Source: Oscillospiraceae bacterium (lineage in GTDB: Bacteria > Bacillota_A > Clostridia > Oscillospirales > CAG-272). From it: 14,014 nt of DNA. Numbering within the stretch: the stretch's first letter is position 1; every line of letters starts with the position of its first letter. Below the pieces are notes generated by a model, which saw only the letters and a list, made by a program, of their open reading frames with translations, was not told the DNA's origin and did not search any database. Below, one piece after another: positions 7,840 to 13,420 of this stretch. The stretch is from NCBI GenBank assembly GCA_015064195.1, contig SVSO01000056.1, positions 1-14,014 on the forward strand. Direction: 5' to 3'. The position numbers were made by a program, and so were the translations under genes.

Positions 7840-8584
7840 GTCTGAGCTTATGAAGACAATCGCCGCCGGGTATCGTAAGATACTCGGCGGTTCGCTTGTG
7901 GGGATTTATGTACACGGCTCGCTGGCCTTCGGATGCTATCGCCGCGAGGTGAGCGATCTTGATTTTCTCGCGGTGGTGACAGATCCGCCATCGGACGATG
8001 CGCGTATCCGCATGATCCGCCTGCTGTTGGAGCTGGAACGGTATGCGCCGGAAAAAGGCTTTGAAATGAGCGTGGTGCTGGAGAAATACTGCCGGAATTT
8101 CGTCTATCCCACGCCCTACGAGCTGCATTATTCCATCACCCACCGGAAATCGGCCATGCGGGATATTGCCGCTTACTGCGAGGGGATGCGGGGCACGGAC
8201 AAGGATCTGGCGGCGCATTTTTCGGTGACACGGGCGGTGGGCTATCCCATCTGCGGCCCGGCGGTGACGGAGCTGTTCGGCGAAGTGCCCAGAGAGGCTT
8301 ACATCGACAGTATGCTGTACGAAGTGGAAAATGCGGCGGAGGAGATCGAAGCCTCGCCGGTGTATCTGACGCTCAATCTGTGCCGCGTGCTGGCCTATCT
8401 CACGGACGGCGCGATTCTTTCCAAGGAAGGCGGCGGTACATGGGGGCTGGCAAAGCTCCCGGCGCGTTGGCATACGGCAATCCGGGCGGCGCTGGATGCA
8501 TATGCGGGGAAAAATGCGGAATTTCCGGCGGATCTGCGGGATTTTGCGGCGTGGATGCTGGGGGAGATCCGGGGGGCGGTTTAA
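7832..8584 (+). CDS. Aminoglycoside adenylyltransferase-like nucleotidyltransferase
   Basis: A 250-aa cytoplasmic protein of the ANT(3'')/ANT(9) (AadA-like) fold. The N-terminal domain carries the nucleotidyltransferase signature GSLAFGCYRREVSDLDFL (residues 29-46) with the two metal-binding Asp residues in SDLDF. The C-terminal helical domain contains CRVLAYLTDGAILSKEGG followed by TWGLAKLP (about 185-214), which matches the AadA C-terminal pattern. True AadA enzymes adenylylate streptomycin and spectinomycin. This is a divergent chromosomal relative, so resistance cannot be assumed. It overlaps the isomerase gene by 8 nt, so it is translated as the last member of a metabolic operon. Its stop overlaps the converging XRE-remnant stop by 3 nt (8582-8583 and flanks), and no terminator is seen between them. 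Confidence 0.85.
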   Translation: MSESELMKTIAAGYRKILGGSLVGIYVHGSLAFGCYRREVSDLDFLAVVTDPPSDDARIRMIRLLLELERYAPEKGFEMSVVLEKYCRNFVYPTPYELHYSITHRKSAMRDIAAYCEGMRGTDKDLAAHFSVTRAVGYPICGPAVTELFGEVPREAYIDSMLYEVENAAEEIEASPVYLTLNLCRVLAYLTDGAILSKEGGGTWGLAKLPARWHTAIRAALDAYAGKNAEFPADLRDFAAWMLGEIRGAV

Positions 8585-9282
8585 CCGATGCCGTTTTTCT
8601 TCCGGACTTCCTCATTGTAGTAGTCGAGAATCATCGAAGTATCGCGCACCATCTCGAAGCATTTGTCCTGCACCATGATCTGCGCCAGCTTAAAGATGGC
8701 GAGGGCATAGATACCATTTGAAATCCCGAAATAGTATTCCGTTGTACCCGGCGGATTATCAAAGCGTACGACGAGATTGTACTGCGCCAGCGTGACCAGC
8801 GCATCTTCTGTGTCATCGGCGGACAGTCCGCAGACTTCCGCGATCTTTGCCAGTGTCAGTGCACTTGGCTCAAATGCTGACTTGGACTGAAGAAATGCAT
8901 GGCGGTATTCAAATTCCAGCACACGGCGTACATTGGCATCGGAGAGATCGCATAACAGACGTGCAAGTGTGCGGGATGCGAAAATTTTCTCACTGTCCGG
9001 TGCCTTGTAGGTGCGGTCAACAAAGGAAAAATCCTCGGACACGAACACACCGCCGGCGATATTGGACAGGCAGGCGTACAGACCGGAACCTCGCTTCCAG
9101 CCAACAAACAGATCATCAAACAGCCGCAGCAGTTCTTCTTCGGCCATTTCCGGCATTTTGTCGGGATCGACCGTGCGCACCGCCGGCTTTGATTCGATGC
9201 CGTACAGTGCGTCCAGCGTCACCCCCAGCGCATCGGCAATCGTCGGCAGCAGCATAATGTCCGGCATGGAAACGGAGGATTC
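8581..9282 (-). pseudogene. XRE-family regulator remnant, 5'-truncated
   Basis: The readable part (ATG at 9267, 228 aa) starts with MPDIMLLPTIADALGVTLDALYG, which is the second half of a Cro/C1 helix-turn-helix as it appears in the middle of clostridial XRE regulators. The similarity continues upstream of that ATG as ESSVS (to about 9282), matching the WExGxSMPDI stretch of the family. The next codons are S, V and then a stop (9289-9291). About 50 N-terminal residues, including the DNA-recognition helix, are missing, and no ribosome binding site precedes ATG 9267. The rest is a wing/effector-like domain of about 200 residues, intact to its stop. The gene was most likely cut by the sequence that begins near 9283. 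Expression as a short protein is possible but DNA binding is unlikely. Confidence 0.75.
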
Positions 9283-9450
9283 ACTAACTTAAAGCAACAC
9301 ACAAAAAACAGCCCTCGATATGATTTTTCTTCTACATACGAAACACACCATAATGCTTGAAATATCAGCAAATTTATGATATAATATATTATGGGAAAAT
9401 GTCTCAAACATTGAGAAAAACGAGAATTTGTGAGGTTATAGAGAACAAAA
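9283..9450 (+). promoter_or_regulatory. AT-rich leader with strong sigma-A promoter
   Basis: This 168-nt AT-rich stretch starts where homology to the XRE gene stops. It contains TTGAAA (9357-9362) and TATAAT (9380-9385) separated by 17 nt, with TGA before the -10 (extended -10). It precedes the start of the membrane-anchored surface protein at 9451 with a 65-nt leader. The ribosome binding site is weak (GAGG near 9431 is far from the ATG). Composition changes clearly from the GC-rich chromosome on its left. Confidence 0.75.
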
Positions 9451-11064
9451 ATGAGTGAGACCGAAAAAGCACAAAAAAAGAGTATAAAAAGAAAATGTAT
9501 TATCAGTGCAATCTGTTTAGGGTGTATCGCTGTCGGAGGTTTATTTGCTTATCAACAATTCAGCGGTAGTATGAATGAACCGATTGATACAAAGGATACC
9601 ACCATTGAACAGGATTCACAGCAAACAACAGATAATTTCCTGTTTACAAGTGAAATCAAATGGGCTGATCTTTCGGAAGAGCAGAAGAAAATTTTCTTTG
9701 CGATCTTTGAAGAAATCGCCGCTCAAGAAAAAATCCTTGAAAAAGTGAAAATAATCTGCGCAAAATCTACAGAAAAATACCGCGACGATACAAAAGAATA
9801 TCTTAATTCTTTTTATGATCGTGCGCTTCCGTATGTGAAAGATCACCGACTTCCGCCCAACGGTGTGCAGTTGTTCGGTATATGGTACAGAAACACGGAT
9901 GAATACGCTGAAATTACCGCATTGCTTGATTCCATTGATAAGGAACTTGCCGAAAAAGCGGCTATGAAGCTGACACTGGAAGAACTGACTGGTGTTCAGA
10001 TTGGGTATTTTGAATATATCGTCAATGATAAAAAACCGATAGAACATGTTCTGAATATCATTGATTCTGACGAGTATACATACGAAAAGATTGCTCCCGA
10101 TAAATTTACAATTCGTGATGCTGTCAGTATTTATATCGATTCTACTTCCTTTGCTTCTTTAGCGTATAATGCAAGAGATTATATACGCAAAGGACTGCTT
10201 CCGTCCAATGGAGATGAACTGTTTGCAGAATGGTTTAAGGGACAGAATGAATACGCCGAATGTAATCGGCTTGTTGATGAAGCCTATGCAAGTCAGGTAC
10301 AAGATATCGTTGTACTCCAAAAACCCGCTGAAACACAAAAACCAGTTGAAACACAGAAACCTGTCGAAACAACTCAACAAACTCAACAGCAGAATAATCC
10401 TCCGACTCAATTAGTCAACGGAAAACCAAATACAAAAGGATTTGTTACTCCTACCGGTCAAGTTTTGGGCGCATACGGAGGGGCTTACTACTATAATTCG
10501 TCAACAGGTTCTTTTGGCGAATACGGTGATATTAAACCCGGCGACTATCAGTATGATATGTACGTAGCTAATTCCTATTTACCAGCAGCTGGTACAGTAA
10601 ACGCTACTTTAGAAGATCACACCGATAAGCATGTACTTTTAGATGCTCAGATGGCAGCTCTTAAGAATACAGTTTCTGCTGAAGATTATGCTAGACTCGA
10701 ATCAGAAGTGAGTTATGCATTTACAAAAGAATGGGTTCAGCATTCTCAATGTAGTGTATTTATAGCTGCACTCCCAGATGGACGTTATGTGTGTAACGTT
10801 GGTCCTAAAAATACAGTTTTATGGACAGATCCAGATGATCCACAGTGCTACATGATGTATGACCAGCTTGGTGTATTAAGTTCTGTAGTAGATTGGAGTG
10901 ACAGTGGTCCATATGCTGGGGCTTATGCAAAAGATGAATACGTAGGTATGGGATTAACTGTTACTCACCCACGTTATATAAAGTGGATGTATGAGTCTGC
11001 AGGAATGCTTAAACCGGGCTCTCAGATGGTATGGGAAGAACTCTGCGTAAAGAATGGAAATTAA
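9451..11064 (+). CDS. Membrane-anchored extracellular protein with internal duplication
   Basis: A 537-aa protein. A lysine-rich N-terminus (KKSIKRK) precedes one hydrophobic helix (about 15-33), so it is probably a type II-anchored or secreted surface protein. The ectodomain has a duplicated unit of about 45 residues: LPPNGVQLFGIWYRNTDEYAE (about 134-154) against LPSNGDELFAEWFKGQNEYAE (about 250-270). Then follow a hydrophilic linker with QKPAET, QKPVET and QKPVET repeats plus Gln-rich tract (290-314) and a C-terminal domain (about 320-537) rich in Tyr, Gly and Trp. I do not recognise the C-terminal domain. No LPXTG or lipobox is visible. Codon use is much more AT-rich than in genes to the left, a sign of transfer or a separate origin. 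It has its own strong promoter and no partner gene. Function unknown. Confidence 0.8.
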   Translation: MSETEKAQKKSIKRKCIISAICLGCIAVGGLFAYQQFSGSMNEPIDTKDTTIEQDSQQTTDNFLFTSEIKWADLSEEQKKIFFAIFEEIAAQEKILEKVKIICAKSTEKYRDDTKEYLNSFYDRALPYVKDHRLPPNGVQLFGIWYRNTDEYAEITALLDSIDKELAEKAAMKLTLEELTGVQIGYFEYIVNDKKPIEHVLNIIDSDEYTYEKIAPDKFTIRDAVSIYIDSTSFASLAYNARDYIRKGLLPSNGDELFAEWFKGQNEYAECNRLVDEAYASQVQDIVVLQKPAETQKPVETQKPVETTQQTQQQNNPPTQLVNGKPNTKGFVTPTGQVLGAYGGAYYYNSSTGSFGEYGDIKPGDYQYDMYVANSYLPAAGTVNATLEDHTDKHVLLDAQMAALKNTVSAEDYARLESEVSYAFTKEWVQHSQCSVFIAALPDGRYVCNVGPKNTVLWTDPDDPQCYMMYDQLGVLSSVVDWSDSGPYAGAYAKDEYVGMGLTVTHPRYIKWMYESAGMLKPGSQMVWEELCVKNGN

Positions 11065-11115
11065 CTAATTAGAGATTGGATTTTATACAATTTCAGAGAG
11101 TGAGGTAAATAATGC

Positions 11116-11220
11116 ATGATATACACGCATAAGTTGAAACGTATAGTTTCACTGGTGCTGGTTCTAGCAATGTTTATAATTGATACATACCCGCTTTCCG
11201 AACCCGTTTGCACAATCTAA
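11116..11220 (+). pseudogene. Signal-peptide stump of a secreted-protein gene
   Basis: A 34-codon frame starts at ATG 11116, 10 nt after GAGG (11102-11105). It encodes a textbook Gram-positive export signal: positively charged THKLKRI followed by the hydrophobic VSLVLVLAMFII. The reading frame then enters GC-rich sequence and stops at 11218-11220. This looks like the 5' end of a secreted-protein gene whose body was lost at a junction near 11190. It follows the surface-protein gene by 51 nt, so the two may once have been one operon. A short functional peptide cannot be ruled out. Confidence 0.5.
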
Positions 11221-11458
11221 TAACAGCCCCATGCCGGAGCGCGTCTCCCGCGCGGTTGGCATCTTAGCCGCACGGGAAAAGAAAAAATTCGGCGACCGCA
11301 GTCGCCAGCCCGATATCGTCACCTGCGGCGACAGCGACCATCCAGCCCGAGGAAAGAATATTCGCACAGGAAAACAACGCGAGAGCAAGAGCCGCATTTA
11401 CGCAGTTCTTTCCTTCGTGCCCTTCTAAGCCCCAAAACTAACAATTTATACCAAACGA

Positions 11459-11486
11459 GAAGTCCGTTAAAACGGACTTCTTTTTT
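11459..11486 (+). terminator. Rho-independent terminator
   Basis: A perfect 8-bp stem GAAGTCCG (11459-11466) pairs with CGGACTTC (11473-11480) across a 6-nt loop TTAAAA, followed by six T residues (11481-11486). It is oriented to stop plus-strand transcription coming from 9451, and it insulates the gene at 11592 from the surface-protein unit. Confidence 0.9.
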
Positions 11487-11591
11487 GCCAGAAAATGGGT
11501 GTAAATTTTTTGTAAATTTTTGCAATAATCGACTTGTTGGAGATCATTCCTGTATTCGTGGTAAATCAATAAGAAAGCAGGTTTACTACGT

Positions 11592-11945
11592 ATGGAAAAA
11601 AACAGAGAAACACAGGTAAAAACACTTGATGATATTTATGAAAATCTTCGCAGTGTGATTAAACAGCTCGCGCAAATCAATGCAGAAAATGCGAATAATT
11701 ATCTAACTGAAATGGTAACAAAATTAAGTTTTTATGGAGATTTCAGTTATCAGCACATCTATCGCATCTTGTTTGGCGATGTGAAAAAAATTCCACTAAT
11801 ATTTGTGATGGCAGTTTCACTGGCTTATGGTATAAGCATGGATGAACTGATATTTCCGGAAAAGAAACTGACTATCAAAGAGCTTACGGAAAGAATTTCA
11901 CATTATCTCGCTGTTATTAACGAAATATCGTCAAGTCAAAAATGA
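11592..11945 (+). CDS. Small XRE-like (Cro/C1 helix-turn-helix) protein
   Basis: 117 aa. Residues about 52-86 (SYQHIYRILFGDVKKIP, then VMAVSLAYGISMDELIF) fit the second half of a Cro/C1 helix-turn-helix. The fit covers the recognition helix, the ..P.. turn and the conserved (L/A)xxL/YGISMDEL helix. The N-terminal part is helical and divergent, and the C-terminal tail (90-117) is a short amphipathic helix that could mediate dimerisation. It has AGCAGG 10 nt before the ATG. It lies just left of the CRESS-type replicon genes, 150 nt from the next start, and may be the replicon's repressor, though this is inference from position. I see no convincing -35/-10 pair. Base composition is AT-rich like the surface protein on its left. 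Confidence 0.65.
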   Translation: MEKNRETQVKTLDDIYENLRSVIKQLAQINAENANNYLTEMVTKLSFYGDFSYQHIYRILFGDVKKIPLIFVMAVSLAYGISMDELIFPEKKLTIKELTERISHYLAVINEISSSQK

Positions 11946-12016
11946 TAAAAAAATCGTAGATTGACTGTCATTTTTGAAATTACTTTTGAATCAAAAAGAA
12001 GTACAATAGTATCAGA

Positions 12017-12066
12017 AGCCCAGAGAAGCACGCAATGACCGCGAAAGCGCGAGCGTGCCAAGGGCT
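12017..12066 (+). other. Nested palindromic structure in the leader of the 12096 gene
   Basis: Three nested inverted repeats share one axis. AGCCC (12017-12021) pairs with GGGCT (12062-12066), GCACGC (12028-12033) with GCGTGC (12053-12058), and CGC (12040-12042) with GCG (12047-12049) around a GAAA tetraloop. The structure lies 30 nt before the start codon, upstream of a strong ribosome binding site. It could be a regulatory RNA hairpin or a folded ssDNA element. It has no T-tract, so it is not a standard terminator. Similar short words (ATGACCG and CGAGCG) recur in the hairpin tract before the origin. Confidence 0.7.
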
Positions 12067-12095
12067 GACTATATCAAGGAAGGAGGTGGAAATAT

Positions 12096-12392
12096 ATGCC
12101 TAAGATTATCGGTATCAAGCTCATGTGCTTCACGCCGAAGGATGGCAACAAGGTCGAGGGTGCCATGATCTACGCCACCGAGCCACTTCGCGGCGATAAG
12201 GCAAGCGGCGAAGAAGCATTCAGCTTCTTCCTGTCTCAGGCGAAGCTTGATGCTCAGACTTTCACGTTGAAGGTCGGGCAGGAAGTCGATTTGCTCTACA
12301 ATCGTTACGGGAAGGTCTACAGGCTCGATCTCAAGAAGCAGTCGAACGATGATGATACTATCATCGATTTCGGCGACGCGACCATGCATTAA
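12096..12392 (+). CDS. Small protein, candidate ssDNA-binding protein
   Basis: 98 aa, cytoplasmic. I do not recognise a named family with certainty. The size, predicted all-beta pattern, VEGAMIYATEPL segment (about 20-31) and KVGQEVDLLYNRYGKVYRLDL stretch (about 59-79) recall the OB-fold of gene V-type ssDNA-binding proteins of filamentous phages and rolling-circle elements. The C-terminus is acidic (NDDDTIIDFGD, 84-94), as in many ssDNA-binding proteins. The start is preceded by AAGGAGG at 9-nt spacing. First of three tightly packed genes upstream of the origin and Rep, which fits a role in coating single-stranded replication intermediates. This is inference from pattern and position. Confidence 0.55.
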   Translation: MPKIIGIKLMCFTPKDGNKVEGAMIYATEPLRGDKASGEEAFSFFLSQAKLDAQTFTLKVGQEVDLLYNRYGKVYRLDLKKQSNDDDTIIDFGDATMH

Positions 12393-12407
12393 GGAGGTGA
12401 GAAAATC

Positions 12408-12887
12408 ATGGTTGTAAATCTTATTTTGATATTTGCGGCTATGATCGCCATTTTATTGGTTGCATCATATGTCGCAGAAAAACTCGGTATTGGCAAGAGC
12501 GGAGGAACTTCTCCTCCGCCACTGCAACAGTCCGCGCCTCTGTCCGAACCGCCGTGTGATTACAAAAATTATTTGTGGTTGTTGCGTTTATGTATCGACG
12601 CAAACAGTGACAGCCTTGGTATTTGTTGTAAAAGCCGCCATGTCGCACAAAATTCCGCACCAATCGGTAAATGGATGCAAATTAGACAGGATGGGGCACA
12701 AATATATTGGTATTTGTTCGACCCTGTGGATAATCAAACCAACAATATCAACCCTCGAAAAATCAGGTATTTGCTGAATCAGCTTCTCGAAACATATTGT
12801 TACGAGGAAACCATGCCATTTATTCGTGTGGTATACGTGCAACCGCAAAAAAACGGGCGTGTGGCGATTGGGGTGATTTCTGCATGA
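12408..12887 (+). CDS. Single-pass membrane protein of unknown function
   Basis: 159 aa. One strong N-terminal transmembrane helix (about residues 3-22, LILIFAAMIAILLVASYV) is followed by a Gly/Ser/Pro-rich linker (about 28-50) and a soluble domain of about 110 residues (DYKNYLWLLRL to the end) with four cysteines. No lipobox or sorting signal. Its ribosome binding site TAAGGAGGTGA (12390-12400) is a near-perfect anti-SD match and uses the stop codon of the previous gene, so the two genes are coupled. The topology resembles small morphogenesis or surface proteins of ssDNA elements, but I do not recognise the family and infer no function. Confidence 0.65.
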   Translation: MVVNLILIFAAMIAILLVASYVAEKLGIGKSGGTSPPPLQQSAPLSEPPCDYKNYLWLLRLCIDANSDSLGICCKSRHVAQNSAPIGKWMQIRQDGAQIYWYLFDPVDNQTNNINPRKIRYLLNQLLETYCYEETMPFIRVVYVQPQKNGRVAIGVISA

Positions 12888-13222
12888 ATGAAACAATCGG
12901 AAAGAGCGAACTAGTCGACCGCGTTGCGTGGGCTATACTCAACGGCTTCTGCGCCGCTCATGGTTTGCTCCCTATTCGTGATACTGAATTCGTTGAAGAT
13001 TCGGGCGGTCATCGGATTTGGGGATATAAAGCGAAGTTACCGGATGGTATTGAGTTGACAGGGCTTCATGATAAGTTCTGCGAATATCTGTACAGCGTCG
13101 GGAAGTTGTTCGGAGAAAAGTACGAATTTTACCCGTTTATGGTAAGTGTGTACTTTTATACCGAACTCGGCGCGTACATCAATCTTGGTATCGAACAGGA
13201 TGCCACCCTGTCGGCTCAGTAA
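12884..13222 (+). CDS. Unknown small protein preceding the origin
   Basis: 112 aa. I do not recognise it. It is a soluble, mixed alpha/beta protein with aromatic stretches (IWGYKAKLPDG and KYEFYPFMVSVYFYTELG) and no signal peptide, membrane segment or known nucleic-acid motif. I chose ATG 12884, which overlaps the previous stop (ATGA) and has GGGGTGAT at 6-nt spacing. A longer frame from 12797 would overlap the membrane-protein gene by about 90 nt without a ribosome site. Its stop is followed at once by the GC-rich hairpin tract and the origin stem-loop. It is part of the replicon's gene cluster by spacing. Confidence 0.7.
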   Translation: MNETIGKSELVDRVAWAILNGFCAAHGLLPIRDTEFVEDSGGHRIWGYKAKLPDGIELTGLHDKFCEYLYSVGKLFGEKYEFYPFMVSVYFYTELGAYINLGIEQDATLSAQ

Positions 13223-13223
13223 A

Positions 13224-13338
13224 GCCGACGCGACGAACGCAGACCGCATGACCGGAGCGACGAGCGAAGGTCGGCGGCTCTGCTTCGCCGCTAGTCCATC
13301 CAAGCCCCGCAAGGGGCGTTCCAGCCGCCTTTGGCGGC
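13224..13338 (+). repeat. GC-rich hairpin tract upstream of the origin
   Basis: Several inverted repeats follow each other between the 112-aa gene and the origin. GCCGAC (13224-13229) pairs with GTCGGC (13270-13275), and GCGGC (13274-13278) with GCCGC (13287-13291). GCCCC (13304-13308) pairs with GGGGC (13313-13317) around a GCAA tetraloop, and GCCGCC (13324-13329) with GGCGGC (13333-13338). GCGACGA occurs twice (13230-13236 and 13257-13263). In a rolling-circle element such a tract could serve as a Rep-binding, single-strand-origin or folding region. No protein-coding frame fits it. Confidence 0.65.
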
Positions 13339-13345
13339 AAGTTGG

Positions 13346-13378
13346 GTGCCCTAAAGCCTAGTATTACCTTTAGGGCAC
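13346..13378 (+). other. Rolling-circle origin stem-loop with CRESS nonanucleotide TAGTATTAC
   Basis: A perfect 11-bp stem, GTGCCCTAAAG (13346-13356) with CTTTAGGGCAC (13368-13378), presents an 11-nt loop CC plus TAGTATTAC (13359-13367). TAGTATTAC is the conserved nonanucleotide of circular Rep-encoding ssDNA viruses (nano- and circovirus type; geminiviruses have TAATATTAC). Viral Rep proteins nick it between T and A of TATT/AC, here between 13365 and 13366. It is on the same strand as rep and only 42 nt before the rep start, as expected for an origin next to its initiator. Stem and loop are read directly; the nick is inferred from viruses. Confidence 0.92.
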
Positions 13379-13420
13379 TTCAATCGCAGTCGCACTATGT
13401 ATTATAAGGAAGGATGATGA

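Larger units (their letters stand above)
11065..11591. other. 527-nt intergenic mosaic, no complete gene
   Basis: Between the surface protein and the XRE-like gene I see no intact gene. It holds, in order, an AT-rich gap, a 34-codon signal-peptide stump (11116-11220), a GC-rich patch (about 11190-11430) with short hairpins, a clear intrinsic terminator (11459-11486) and an AT-rich leader for the gene at 11592. Open frames in the patch are short and do not look like proteins. The sharp change of composition near 11190 suggests a junction between pieces of different origin. Confidence 0.6.

Noticed and set aside
9380..9391. TATAATATATTA as a second origin-like nonanucleotide
   Set aside because: It does not match NANTATTAC, has no flanking stem, and fits the -10 box of a promoter.
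11164..11397. 77-codon minus-strand and 82-codon plus-strand open frames in the GC-rich patch
   Set aside because: Compositionally biased, overlapping on both strands, no ribosome site, no recognisable domain.
11961..12007. Promoter for the replicon genes (TTGACT 11961-11966, TTGAAA 11974-11979, TACAAT 12002-12007)
   Set aside because: None of the -35-like boxes has acceptable spacing to the TACAAT box (22 nt for the best), so I do not call it.
12797..12883. Longer start for the 112-aa gene
   Set aside because: It would overlap the membrane-protein gene by about 90 nt and has no ribosome site, whereas ATG 12884 has both an ATGA overlap and GGGGTGAT.
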